From an uncultured Porphyromonas sp. (GTDB lineage Bacteria > Bacteroidota > Bacteroidia > Bacteroidales > Porphyromonadaceae): a DNA stretch of 64,000 nucleotides. Below, in pieces: positions 16,042-24,282 of the stretch; within the stretch, counting starts at the first letter, position 1, and each line of letters opens with the position of its first letter. A program made the translations under genes and the position numbers. Location of the stretch: NCBI RefSeq assembly GCF_938039215.1, contig NZ_CALHVI010000020.1, positions 34,813 through 98,812 of the forward strand, read 5' to 3'. Below the pieces are notes generated by a model, which had not been told where the DNA came from, ran no database searches, and saw only the letters and a program-made list of their open reading frames with translations.

Positions 16042-16566
16042 ATGCGCTCAAGCAAACAGCTCTTTGGCGACATCCTCGAGGATATGCGTGTGAAGCTTGC
16101 CGATGAGTTCGATCGCAACTTCCAGCGCAAGGCCTTTTTCGATCGCCCCTGGGCTCCTCGCCAACCAAGGCCAAAGGAGCGAGGCTCTCTACTGCTGGTC
16201 TCTGGCAAGCTACGGAGGTCTCTAAAGTCCCACATCCGAGATACGAGTGTGGTATTCACCTCTGCCGTGCCCTATGCAGCCGCACACAATGAGGGGGTAG
16301 ATGGCATGCTGCACGTCAAAGCCCATCGACGACGATCCTATCAAGCGACACGCCTAATCCGAGGCAAGCGAGGGCTAAAGCGTGCAAGAGTCACCATCTC
16401 CGCTCACCTGGTCAGAAATCACTACATGCAGCAAAACCTACCAGCCCGCCCTTTCATTGGCTGGCATCCTAGGCTAGGTGACTACATCAGCAGTATCGTT
16501 AAGTCACAACTAGAGTCATGGATGGCGGAGATCAAGCAGGAGGTCGAGAGCCACAACAAGCACTAA
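16042..16566 (+). CDS. Phage virion morphogenesis protein (gpG-like)
   Basis: This 174-residue protein has the family pattern of Mu gpG/phage_tail_S: PWAPRQPRPKERGSLLLVSG, then LRRSLKSHIRDTSVVFTSAV, an AAAHNEG motif and a C-terminal ARPFIGWHPRLGDYI. These proteins act in head or tail completion. The gene is followed after 18 bases by the gp37-like gene. Confidence 0.8.
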   Translation: MRSSKQLFGDILEDMRVKLADEFDRNFQRKAFFDRPWAPRQPRPKERGSLLLVSGKLRRSLKSHIRDTSVVFTSAVPYAAAHNEGVDGMLHVKAHRRRSYQATRLIRGKRGLKRARVTISAHLVRNHYMQQNLPARPFIGWHPRLGDYISSIVKSQLESWMAEIKQEVESHNKH

Positions 16567-16584
16567 CCAATCACCCTACATAAT

Positions 16585-17088
16585 ATGCGACGACATCTCT
16601 TCGACAGCATCTGTGAGCGTCTCAAGGGAAAGATCCCCGAAATTAAGTACTATGACCTCTGGAACGAGAGCATGAGTGCTATCCAGACGGGCCCAATCTT
16701 CGACACGCCAGCTGTCTTTTTTGAGTTCGATCCAGTGACCTTCAGCCACCAAGCTCGGGGCATCCCTCGAGGGACCGTGACACTGACCCTGCATGTCATC
16801 ACCAAGTACATCCCGCTACGCCCTCTACGTAGTAGCGATGCCCCCACGGGATTAGCTCACCTCGAGCTCTTAGAGCGCATTGAGTCTGCCCTGACGGGCT
16901 TCTCGGGGCAAGGCTTCAGCCCACTCTTACTATCATCCTCCGAGATAGACCATAACCACGCCGAACTACAAGATCACAAAGAGCGCTTCAAGACTTCCGT
17001 GAGCTATCCGTCTAACTTCGGGGCGGGTGGTAGTGGAGTACGCCTATCGTCACCCATCAGCCTTACCATCACCGAGGCGGAGGGCTAA
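16585..17088 (+). CDS. Mu gp37-like tail terminator/completion protein
   Basis: This 167-residue protein is the last gene of the rightward head module. A mixed alpha/beta sequence (TPAVFFEFDPVTFSHQARGI, PRGTVTLTLHVITKYIPLRP, HLELLERIESALTGFSGQGF) fits gp37-like tail terminator proteins that cap the tail before joining to the head. Its TAA (17086-17088) lies inside the left arm of the 24-bp palindrome. Confidence 0.6.
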   Translation: MRRHLFDSICERLKGKIPEIKYYDLWNESMSAIQTGPIFDTPAVFFEFDPVTFSHQARGIPRGTVTLTLHVITKYIPLRPLRSSDAPTGLAHLELLERIESALTGFSGQGFSPLLLSSSEIDHNHAELQDHKERFKTSVSYPSNFGAGGSGVRLSSPISLTITEAEG

Positions 17089-17136
17089 TGCAGCAGTGGC
17101 GCTAAGGTCAGTCCTTAGCGCCACTGCTGCATTAGC
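17084..17136. terminator. Perfect 24-bp palindrome between convergent phage operons
   Basis: Bases 17084-17107 are the exact reverse complement of 17113-17136, with a 5-base loop (TCAGT). The stop codon of the rightward gp37-like gene (17086-17088) is in the left arm, and the stop of the leftward 17132-17416 gene (17134-17132) is at the mirror position in the right arm. No T-run flanks it. It most likely terminates both convergent operons. Confidence 0.75.
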
Positions 17137-17416
17137 TAGTCCAGGCTTTTCGCTGCTCATCCCAGCGGTCAAAGAGCGGGCCAAGAGATGAGACATCCTC
17201 CTCCTGGGGGGGATCATCGAGGGTAGCTACCAGACGTAAGTAGTACATCATCGTGCGTAAGCTACAGGGATAGATGGGATAGACATACATGCGCCAGATC
17301 ATCGGATAGCTACGACGGTGATTGCCACGCTCGTAGTAACGATCCACGATCGCAACCACCCGCTTAGCTTTGTCAACCGTACTTTTTCGGTGATTATGCT
17401 TCTTCCCATTCTCCAT
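17132..17416 (-). CDS. Small basic phage protein, unknown
   Basis: This 94-residue protein is the last gene of the leftward early operon. The N-terminus is basic (MENGKKHNHRKSTVDKAKRV). A helical core (YPCSLRTMMYYLRLVA) follows, with an acidic stretch DDPPQEEDVSS. It is not recognised; it could be a DNA-binding early protein. Its stop codon lies inside the bidirectional palindrome. Confidence 0.6.
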   Translation of the reverse strand: MENGKKHNHRKSTVDKAKRVVAIVDRYYERGNHRRSYPMIWRMYVYPIYPCSLRTMMYYLRLVATLDDPPQEEDVSSLGPLFDRWDEQRKAWTS

Positions 17417-17503
17417 ACCCTGACCTTTGTGAGATTTGATTACCTTTGTAATGCCAACTACAGAGGCTCTCGGCTCACTTCGGGTCGGGGGCTTTTGCTT
17501 TTA

Positions 17504-18160
17504 CTAGGCCTCAGTGATACCGAGGGGGACATCCGTCCACTTACCGGTGGCCCCCTTTTTCTGGGCTCGGACAAAGTCCTTAGTCCGCACGGGTCGGTAA
17601 GATTCCTTGATGATGGCAACACCTTCACCAAATCGGTGGTCTTGAATAGTCTCAGTATACTTTTCGAGCTGGAGCACCTTGTCAGCCTTGAGATTACCCT
17701 TGTTATCTCTGCTGAGGAGGTCAAGGATGATAGCCACCAGATTACGTGTCGCCTCATCGCCAGCTAGTGACGAGATGTACTCCTTAACCATGGAGATCCC
17801 GTCTTCGACGGTGTCATCCCATCCGTCTCGCTGGTAGTAGCCGACGATGATACGCCTATGCTCATCGGTTGAGATTAAGCTGTGGGAGCGTTGCCCCTTG
17901 GTTTTTACCCCCATGACATCCTCCTTCATCTTGATAACCTGGTCGACGCTATCGTAGACCTTCTTCTTGATCTCTACAAGACGACGACTGGCCTCTTCAA
18001 GCTCGGGGAAGAGATCATCTACAATTGTCGAGGCAAGATTGCGGACAGCTTCTCTGTCCTCCTTGGCTCGCTTGGCTTCTTCTTTTCGGCGATGCTCCGC
18101 CATAATCGTCTGCATTTTAGCAAACTCTTCCTCCGTCATTTCGACTTGCACTGTACTCAT
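17504..18160 (-). CDS. DUF3164 family phage protein
   Basis: This 218-residue protein has a coiled-coil N-terminus (FAKMQTIMAEHRRKEEAKRA). The DUF3164 core contains KTKGQRSHSLISTDEHRRII and GYYQRDGWDDTVEDGI, then helical DNKGNLKADKVLQLEKY and a C-terminal IIKESYRPVRTKDFVRA. DUF3164 proteins recur in Mu-like phages near the transposition genes. Their exact role is unknown. The gene is in the early operon, so a function in replication by transposition or its control is likely. Confidence 0.8.
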   Translation of the reverse strand: MSTVQVEMTEEEFAKMQTIMAEHRRKEEAKRAKEDREAVRNLASTIVDDLFPELEEASRRLVEIKKKVYDSVDQVIKMKEDVMGVKTKGQRSHSLISTDEHRRIIVGYYQRDGWDDTVEDGISMVKEYISSLAGDEATRNLVAIILDLLSRDNKGNLKADKVLQLEKYTETIQDHRFGEGVAIIKESYRPVRTKDFVRAQKKGATGKWTDVPLGITEA

Positions 18161-18199
18161 GTCTTATCGGTGATTAATTGGTGATTAATTGCTAGTTGA

Positions 18200-18565
18200 T
18201 TAGGCCCGCTCTCGCTCGATAGCTCTCAGTCGCTTGCCTAGGCTACGAGCAAGGGTATCGGGGGTGTTGGGGTGCACAGCTACAGCTGAGATCACGTCTG
18301 GATCGTCTATTAAGGCAAGCTCCTCGAGGAGCTCCTTAGGGGTGGAGGTATTCTCCGCCACCATGAGGCGGATCATCGTATCTCCATTATAGGCGAGATC
18401 GGCAAGGACATCAGTGGGTGTCGATGGATTACTTGCCACGGATACTCGTACCCAAGAGTGGCTATCCCCGGCTAGCTGGCGCAGCAACTCAGGAGAGGTG
18501 GTAGTATCATCTGCTAACGCCTGGCGTTGCTCTGGCGTGTAGCGGTAGAGGTCGGCTGGTATCAT
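18200..18565 (-). CDS. LRV/HEAT-like repeat protein
   Basis: This 121-residue protein is made of about four repeats of roughly 23-25 residues, with a core such as VASNPSTPTDVLADLA, MVAENTSTPKELLEELA and VAVHPNTPDTLARSL. The pattern is that of leucine-rich repeat variant (LRV) proteins, which fold as curved helical stacks and bind protein or nucleic acid. The full LRV class often carries an Fe-S cluster, but the cysteines for that are absent here. Function within the phage is unknown. It follows the lipoprotein gene by 6 bases. Confidence 0.7.
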   Translation of the reverse strand: MIPADLYRYTPEQRQALADDTTTSPELLRQLAGDSHSWVRVSVASNPSTPTDVLADLAYNGDTMIRLMVAENTSTPKELLEELALIDDPDVISAVAVHPNTPDTLARSLGKRLRAIERERA

Positions 18566-18571
18566 TATCTA

Positions 18572-18808
18572 TTAGTAGGGATTAGGGATGGTAGCTCTCT
18601 CCCCGACCTGATGCCTATGATAGGTTGTTTGGTCTACTCGGATGTAGTGGAGACCGGTGCTGTCCCTGAGCCAGATATAATACTCGTCATTATATGTATC
18701 AGGGATATACTCTTTATCCTCGATGACACCAGTGTAAGATCGGGGTTCAAGGCAAGAGGTTGCTCCAATAAGAGCTAGGGCGATGAGTAGTAAGATTGAT
18801 TTTCTCAT
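18572..18808 (-). CDS. Small phage-encoded lipoprotein
   Basis: From ATG 18808 the product has 78 residues. It has a classical lipoprotein signal MRKSILLLIALALIGATSC with lipobox GATSC, then a short polar domain (YTGVIEDKEYIPDTYNDEYY). The open frame extends to 18952, but that part overlaps the MazG-like gene and lacks a signal. A surface lipoprotein in the early region of a temperate phage could serve superinfection exclusion. That is inference only. Confidence 0.65.
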   Translation of the reverse strand: MRKSILLLIALALIGATSCLEPRSYTGVIEDKEYIPDTYNDEYYIWLRDSTGLHYIRVDQTTYHRHQVGERATIPNPY

Positions 18809-18809
18809 G

Positions 18810-19364
18810 TTAGTATCTTTTACCGTGGAGTCTGGGTCTGGTCTTGTTATATCGCATCTTAAGCTCGATATGGTTGAGCAGATCGATACCATACATATGT
18901 GCAACCGCCATGACTCCGTATAGTGCCGATAACACAGCCTGTCTATCTCCATCAGGTTTTAAGACTAGGTCTTCGGTGATCGAGTAACAGTACAGCGGGA
19001 ATGACCCGTAATACTTCAAGGAGACGTAAGCCGGACATACTATGTCATCTATTATCCACCCCATCTGCGCTATGATATCGAGCAGTCGCATGGCTGCGTC
19101 TGCCAGCTCCTCTTCGAGAGTACCCTTAATGTGGCAAGCATAGACACAAACAAACTCTTCGGTCTCTAGCTTGTCCATATATTTTTCCACATATGCGTAC
19201 CGTCCTTGACGATCTGCCTCTATAGCTTCACAGAGCTCAGATACGACCAGCATAATATGATGATTTAACGGGTACTCATCTGCCCAAAATCCTTTAGATA
19301 CCGAGGCCTTGTTTACCCTTTTGGCAAGCTTTTGCCAGGCAAATGAGTCTATTGATTCACACAT
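18810..19364 (-). CDS. MazG-like nucleotide pyrophosphohydrolase-type protein
   Basis: This 184-residue helical protein retains the MazG-type metal motif pattern, with LVVSELCEAIEADRQGR followed later by EEELADAAMRLLDIIAQMG (EExxE-type and ExxD). All-alpha NTP pyrophosphatases hydrolyse nucleoside triphosphates, and phage versions can adjust nucleotide or alarmone pools. The C-terminal half (ALYGVMAVAHMYGIDLLNHIELKMRYN) is shared with the neighbour at 19366. Activity is predicted from motifs only. Confidence 0.65.
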   Translation of the reverse strand: MCESIDSFAWQKLAKRVNKASVSKGFWADEYPLNHHIMLVVSELCEAIEADRQGRYAYVEKYMDKLETEEFVCVYACHIKGTLEEELADAAMRLLDIIAQMGWIIDDIVCPAYVSLKYYGSFPLYCYSITEDLVLKPDGDRQAVLSALYGVMAVAHMYGIDLLNHIELKMRYNKTRPRLHGKRY

Positions 19365-19365
19365 G

Positions 19366-19917
19366 TTATCTTCTTTTTGGGTTGAGTTGCAGTCTGCATA
19401 TGTTATATCTCAGCTTGAGCTGGATGAGCTTATAGAGATCGACTCCTAGGTGATGAGCCAATCCAAGCAGTGTCTGCATACCGTGACGGAGCTTGAGGCT
19501 TAGCCGGGCATCAGAGGTGAGATCACGCATGATACTATACATCACACGTAGGGTATCTTCCGGATGATCGAGATACACAAATCCCCCAATATAATCTCGG
19601 CAATGCTTACCATGTACGACTAAGAGGTCAAGCATCCTCATCCCTATCTTTGCAAGTCCTTCCTCGAAGGTGTCCTTGATAGAGTTCTCAAAGGCATCCA
19701 CAAAAGCATCTGCCTCCATATCCTCTATACCTTGGGGGATGCGTATCTTCTTAATTAGATCTTCTTGCTCTATAGCACCGATGACATCTTTTAGGATGAG
19801 CATTATACAGTCTTCCTCATGATACTCACAGGAGACAAATCCTTGATCGCAAAACTGAGAGTTTACCTCTTGGGCTAACTTCATCCAGAGGTTATCAACG
19901 TTCATGTAGTCAACCAT
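19366..19917 (-). CDS. Degenerate MazG-like paralogue
   Basis: This 183-residue protein is colinear with the next gene downstream (18810-19364). Both share a start like LWMKLAQEVN/WQKLAKRVN, the central FEEGLAKIGMRMLDLL and the end GVDLYKLIQLKLRYN. The first metal motif has decayed (KDVIGAIEQED in place of SELCEAIEAD), so catalysis is doubtful. A tandem duplication with one inactive copy suggests a regulatory or heteromeric partner. ATG 19917 overlaps the previous stop by 8 bases; an in-frame ATG 12 bases later is possible. Confidence 0.6.
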   Translation of the reverse strand: MVDYMNVDNLWMKLAQEVNSQFCDQGFVSCEYHEEDCIMLILKDVIGAIEQEDLIKKIRIPQGIEDMEADAFVDAFENSIKDTFEEGLAKIGMRMLDLLVVHGKHCRDYIGGFVYLDHPEDTLRVMYSIMRDLTSDARLSLKLRHGMQTLLGLAHHLGVDLYKLIQLKLRYNICRLQLNPKRR

Positions 19918-20128
19918 TTTCCTGAGGTGTTTGGGGTTCCTGGAGGTCAGAGAGTCGCTCCTTATCTTGGTTCTCGAGGCGCTCGCTGAGCGTCATCGTT
20001 GTGCACACGCCCCAGAGGGCAACACCGGCGATCCAGAGGGTCACCCAAGTACGGCTATCCGTGAGAGCGTCCATGCCAAGAGCAAGGAGCAGGCAAACAA
20101 AGCCGATGAAGATCGTTTCTCGTTTCAT
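19910..20128 (-). CDS. Small two-span membrane protein
   Basis: From ATG 20128 the protein has 72 residues. It has two apolar helices (TIFIGFVCLLLALGMDAL and WVTLWIAGVALWGVCTTM) and an acidic cytoplasmic tail ending EPQTPQENG. The open frame reaches 20236, but the upstream part overlaps the GemA-like gene in another frame. It is a phage early-region membrane protein of unknown role. Confidence 0.6.
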   Translation of the reverse strand: MKRETIFIGFVCLLLALGMDALTDSRTWVTLWIAGVALWGVCTTMTLSERLENQDKERLSDLQEPQTPQENG

Positions 20129-20150
20129 GTCTGTAGTTATTATGTGGTTA

Positions 20151-20636
20151 CTAGTTGGCGAGTGTTGAGGGGGGGAAGTAGGGCGCTGTTGGCGCATCTC
20201 CCTTGGCGGTGATAGCCTCGACGGCGAGGCGGTCACGGGTCTTGCCGTTGAAGAGCCCGATTAGGTTGCGAAGGCGCTCTCGTGGGATCTTATTGAATGA
20301 TTGGTAGCCCGTAGCTCGGCAGGCAATACCCTTGATGAGAGAGGGGCTTTCGGCTTTGCCTTCACTTCGTAGGTAAGCACCAATAGCTGCCATGACTCGC
20401 TTACGGAGCTTCTGGATGTCCGCCCCCTCGGTGCGCTTATCCAGCTCCTTTGCAAGTGCTGCACACACGTCTATGAGGTCATGCGTCTCCATATCCTTCG
20501 AGGAGGTGCAGCCATAGGGGGCAAGGAGCGCCTCCTTATCTTCGGGGCTAAGCCCTAAGTTGGTGCAGAGGGTATGATACTTTCTGATGGCCCCTGCTTG
20601 CAGGGAGTCCATCGCTCTAGTTCCTTTCGCTTTCAT
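20151..20636 (-). CDS. GemA/gp16-like phage regulatory protein
   Basis: From ATG 20636 the protein has 161 residues. The start overlaps the ATPase gene by 20 bases; an ATG 8 codons later is also possible. The sequence AIRKYHTLCTNLGLSPEDKE, then YGCTSSKDMETHDLIDVCAAL, follows the gp16/GemA (DUF1018) pattern seen in Mu-like phages. The C-terminus has GYQSFNKIPRERLRNLIGLF. GemA of Mu affects DNA supercoiling and host gene expression; the role here is by analogy. Confidence 0.7.
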   Translation of the reverse strand: MKAKGTRAMDSLQAGAIRKYHTLCTNLGLSPEDKEALLAPYGCTSSKDMETHDLIDVCAALAKELDKRTEGADIQKLRKRVMAAIGAYLRSEGKAESPSLIKGIACRATGYQSFNKIPRERLRNLIGLFNGKTRDRLAVEAITAKGDAPTAPYFPPSTLAN

Positions 20637-21333
20637 TGTCGCTCTTAGGTGTAGTTGGTTCGACATTCTTCTTTTTGCGCTGGTCTCGCTGGCTGGGGTC
20701 GGTGGTAGCAGTACCCCAATAGCCCTCGGCCCCCTTATCCCAAATGATATAGTCATCACCGCCGACCTCACCAGTAGCGTAGCGGGAGGTCACCATGGCT
20801 CTGTAACCTTCGATACGGATCTTCACGTCGGCATCGTATCGGATAGCTTGGGCAAGCGCTCCCTTAGGTTCGCCCCCCTTCTCGTGGGCGACGACGACAA
20901 AGAGCTTCTTGCGGTAGCGCTGGGAGAGGTGCTGGTAATCACTCAGGCGCAGTCCCCTGAGGTAGTTGATCGAGTCGATAATCACGATCTCGGGGCTCTG
21001 TCGCTTGGCGAGGCGCTCAAAGAGCTCATCATACCCCTCTCTATCGAGGAGCTTGACACGTCGCCCAGCCTCCTCCATTCCTCCAGCAATCCAAGCGGAC
21101 TGCATCGTAGGGCTCAGTCCCTGCTCCAGGCTATTGTAGAGTACCCGACCGAACTGGCTGAGGTACTTAGCCAGTTGCAAGCAAAAGCTAGTCTTACCAC
21201 TACCACTACCCCCGTAGATAAGCCATGTACCACGCAGCACAGGCATACCTATACTATCTCGCCAAGGGCCCGTAAAATCGGCTACCTTGAAGCTGGCGGA
21301 GCGGACATTGGCATTGGAGTAAGCTCGTGCCAT
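20617..21333 (-). CDS. RecA/KaiC-like phage ATPase
   Basis: This 238-residue P-loop ATPase has Walker A GGSGSGKTS near residue 42, Walker B EIVIIDSINYL near 115, and KLFVVVAHEKGGEP, where RecA-like folds place the sensor strand. Basic, charged C-terminal 25 residues (QRDQRKKKN) may bind DNA. It is 1 base downstream of the MuB-like ATPase, so it probably takes part in transposition or replication. It is distinct from MuB and not present in Mu itself. Confidence 0.75.
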   Translation of the reverse strand: MARAYSNANVRSASFKVADFTGPWRDSIGMPVLRGTWLIYGGSGSGKTSFCLQLAKYLSQFGRVLYNSLEQGLSPTMQSAWIAGGMEEAGRRVKLLDREGYDELFERLAKRQSPEIVIIDSINYLRGLRLSDYQHLSQRYRKKLFVVVAHEKGGEPKGALAQAIRYDADVKIRIEGYRAMVTSRYATGEVGGDDYIIWDKGAEGYWGTATTDPSQRDQRKKKNVEPTTPKSDNESERN

Positions 21334-21334
21334 C

Positions 21335-22189
21335 TTAGTCCTCCTTCGCTAGTTGGTGCTCTCTCCAGACGGCTCGGCGCACTCTCCTGAGGTCGCACTG
21401 GGCTTCGTCGGCGATACGTCTTACCTTACGGCCGTCGGTCAGCCCATTTGCCGTGCATACTAGGGAGACATCCTCAGGCGAGAGTACACTGAGGTGGATG
21501 CACTGACGGCCGATGCGACTATAGACTTCCTCGTATCCCTTTCGACCGATGCGTAGACCCTTCTGCAGACGCTTCTCCAGGTGCTGCGTGGCGCTCAGCA
21601 CGATACCGCAATGGTCCTCCAGCTCGTTGTAGAGGGTGATGAAGAAGTAGAGTACCTGATCGCTCATCTTGTCCGCCTCATCAAGGATAAGGAGGGGGCT
21701 CTCGAAGCGCTTGAGGCGACGCACCACAGCGCCGATCTTCTCGGCTACACTCAGCCCTCTTGGATCAAGGCCCATCGTCTCCATCACAGCGGACAGCCAG
21801 CTCCCTCTATTCTGATATTCAGAGCAGGTGATCGAGTACGCCTCTTGGTGCGTGGCCACATACTGACGGATAGTGGCACTCTTACCACAGCCGGCGCTAC
21901 CCACGATAGCCATCACCTGCCTATCCTGCTGGGCGCACTCGAGGAGCTGGCTCAGCTCGTCATAGACGTTTGTGTGGACGATGGACCAGCCCTCGGATGA
22001 GAGCCCTATCTGCTTGCTGATGTTGTGCCACATCCCTTCGGCGATGGTGTCCCAATCGCTGTTAAGGATCTTGCTGATGGTAGCAGCACTGACCCCCTTG
22101 AGGCTATTAGCTGCCTTGTTCTGTCCCCCCTGCTTTGTGCAGTAGTCACGTAGGCGAGCTGCGATGAGTTCTTTTTCCTTCACTTCCAT
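21335..22189 (-). CDS. MuB-type AAA+ target-DNA activator
   Basis: This 284-residue protein has an N-terminal helix-turn-helix (QGGQNKAANSLKGVSAATIS), then an AAA+ ATPase with Walker A VGSAGCGKSA near residue 95 and Walker B LLILDEADKMSD near 165. A C-terminal helical region (VRRIADEAQCDLRRVRRAV) completes it. In Mu the B protein coats target DNA, delivers it to the transposase and prevents self-insertion. Length and order after the transposase are as in Mu. Confidence 0.88.
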   Translation of the reverse strand: MEVKEKELIAARLRDYCTKQGGQNKAANSLKGVSAATISKILNSDWDTIAEGMWHNISKQIGLSSEGWSIVHTNVYDELSQLLECAQQDRQVMAIVGSAGCGKSATIRQYVATHQEAYSITCSEYQNRGSWLSAVMETMGLDPRGLSVAEKIGAVVRRLKRFESPLLILDEADKMSDQVLYFFITLYNELEDHCGIVLSATQHLEKRLQKGLRIGRKGYEEVYSRIGRQCIHLSVLSPEDVSLVCTANGLTDGRKVRRIADEAQCDLRRVRRAVWREHQLAKED

Positions 22190-22208
22190 TGTTCTGTATC
22201 GGTTTGTA

Positions 22209-24278
22209 TTACACTCTTTCTAGGATGCTCTTTCTTTTGGGCTTGGGAGCGGGCTCCTCTATGCTACTAGTCTCGTGCTTGAGCTTACGGTCGTAGCGGT
22301 TGTTCTTGACTTGTCCTTGGCTGTCGGGCAGGAGGTCATCCAGCTCACGCCCAAAGGACTCTTCTTGGGCGGGGGTATCGTCCTCGATGGGGCGCTTCTT
22401 CTCTCCCCTCCGAAAGGGGGTGATGCTCTTCTGTAGGAGCTCTTGGGCGACGCTGTTATCCTTCGAGGCTTCGAGGGCTAAGGGCATCATCCTCCTCCAC
22501 TCTCCGTCTACCCAATCTTCTATCTCTCTGTTGTGAGCTTGTACTCGAGAGAGGTGCTCCTTATCGTCTTCGCTCTGGTCCTCTATGGCCATCGGCTGGA
22601 GGTGCTTACGCTCCAGGAGGTACTTATACTGACCATCCTCGCTGATGGCAAGGACACTGGAGAGGTCGCTGGGGTCGTAGTAGACCTGCCAGCGTTGGTG
22701 TCGTTGCTGCTTGAAGCCCTGCTCGAAGCTCTCGTAGTACTGCACCTCCCCGAAGATCGTAGGCGTGAGCCCGTAGATGCTTTGACCGATGTAGCGCCCC
22801 GAGGTCTCACCCCAATGCTCGAGGTAGATAGAGCGGTCGAGCTGGATGTCTGTCACGTCGCCGTCAAAGAGCGACATATACTCCTCATGCTTCAGCGCTC
22901 GCTCCTGGGCGAAGATCTTATGTATCTGACCCTCGACTTCGGGGCGGGTCGGGATCTTGTGCCTCAGGTCCGAGGTTACCTCCTTATTGGTACCCTTACC
23001 CTTCTTCCCGGTGATCCCGTAGCCTGACCAGTTCGGAAGAAGCTGGCAGTAGGTCTTGTTGAGCCGGGAGAAGTAAGGCTCGATGATCTTCGCTCGGGCG
23101 TTCTTCGCTCTCGCTGGGCTGAGCTTGTTACTCATCGCCTTATAGAGCGGGGTAAGAGCTCCGATCTGATAGTGGTCGTACTGGATTTCTCTTGGGTGAC
23201 ACTTCACCCCGAAGAGCTCCTCCGTGTGATGTGCTGCACTGCGCAGCGCTTGGGCGATCAGCTGGGGGCACTCACGCTCCCCGATAGCGTAGCCGATGGG
23301 GTAAGAGCAAGAGGCATCAAGGATCACCACCACGACAAGGCGACAGTCATAGACCGTTTTAGTGTTGCCCTTGCTGTCCTCGGTGGTCTTCTGGTAGTAG
23401 AGCTCCATCGTCCACCCGTCGTGTACCCAGTAGCTCATCGCCCGGGTGGGCTTCGTTCTCTTGATGGCAGTCTGTACCTCCAGGCGGTAATCTGTGCGAC
23501 CCTTACGGCCAGCCTCGATGAGGAGGCTCTTGCTCTTGGCTATCTTGCCCACCGCCGAGGCGGTAAGCTTCTCCCAGCCTCGCTTATCGGCTGTCTCATT
23601 GTAGAGCCGTGCCACTTGGCGGTTGTTGAGTCTGTTCGGGGTGGCTAGTAGCATCAAGAGGAGCGCCGTCTGATCATCCATAGAGGTCTTGCTGGCATTG
23701 CGGTTTTGATAGCCCTTGTGGATGAGGCTCTCTAAGCCGTATTCCTTATAGGCTTCGTGCTTCTCCTTCAGCCGACTCTTAGGGAGCTTATGGGGGTACT
23801 CCTCCAGGGGCAAGCCCTCTACCATCTGAGTCATCCAGCCGTAAAACTCACCCTTGCCCATAGGTCTACGGGATGCCTTACCCCGCTTACTCGTGTGCTC
23901 CATCCAATAGGCACTGATAGCCTCGAGGATCTGAGCTTCGGCCACGTACTGTGCGATCTTATCCGCTGGCAAGCACCTACCATCAGGTAGGCGGTAAGCG
24001 TGGTAGTAGTGCACAGCTTCGGGGCAAGGGCGGATGAGTTGCTCCAGCAGGCTCTTTACTCGTTCCATAGGGGGCACGTCAAAGCGCTTATAGACCTCGG
24101 CTCGGTACTTCTCGGGGAGTGAGTCTACAGCATACTGAGCATGACGACCTCGACAGCCTCGGACGACTATCTGGAGGGTCTTCCTAGCAACCAGCTTCTC
24201 CAAGGTGTAATCACTAACAATGGAGGAGGAGATAAGCTCGACTTTCGTTGCGCAAAGTATTCCGTTCACTCGTTCCAT
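22209..24278 (-). CDS. MuA-type DDE transposase
   Basis: This 689-residue protein is close in size to Mu A (663). The N-terminal region (1-270) holds helical DNA-binding domains. The RNase H-like core supplies D287 (VHDGWTME), D368 (IQYDHYQIG) and E400 (AKIIEPYFSRLN). A beta-barrel-type region (GRYIGQSIYGLTPTIFGEVQ) and a basic C-terminal tail that would contact the B protein follow. It catalyses integration and replicative transposition of the phage genome. Confidence 0.93.
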   Translation of the reverse strand: MERVNGILCATKVELISSSIVSDYTLEKLVARKTLQIVVRGCRGRHAQYAVDSLPEKYRAEVYKRFDVPPMERVKSLLEQLIRPCPEAVHYYHAYRLPDGRCLPADKIAQYVAEAQILEAISAYWMEHTSKRGKASRRPMGKGEFYGWMTQMVEGLPLEEYPHKLPKSRLKEKHEAYKEYGLESLIHKGYQNRNASKTSMDDQTALLLMLLATPNRLNNRQVARLYNETADKRGWEKLTASAVGKIAKSKSLLIEAGRKGRTDYRLEVQTAIKRTKPTRAMSYWVHDGWTMELYYQKTTEDSKGNTKTVYDCRLVVVVILDASCSYPIGYAIGERECPQLIAQALRSAAHHTEELFGVKCHPREIQYDHYQIGALTPLYKAMSNKLSPARAKNARAKIIEPYFSRLNKTYCQLLPNWSGYGITGKKGKGTNKEVTSDLRHKIPTRPEVEGQIHKIFAQERALKHEEYMSLFDGDVTDIQLDRSIYLEHWGETSGRYIGQSIYGLTPTIFGEVQYYESFEQGFKQQRHQRWQVYYDPSDLSSVLAISEDGQYKYLLERKHLQPMAIEDQSEDDKEHLSRVQAHNREIEDWVDGEWRRMMPLALEASKDNSVAQELLQKSITPFRRGEKKRPIEDDTPAQEESFGRELDDLLPDSQGQVKNNRYDRKLKHETSSIEEPAPKPKRKSILERV

Positions 24279-24282
24279 AATA

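Noticed and set aside
10901..17136. Head module as an actively invertible DNA segment
   Set aside because: No inverted repeats match between the two borders beyond 7 bases, and no invertase gene is present in the window.
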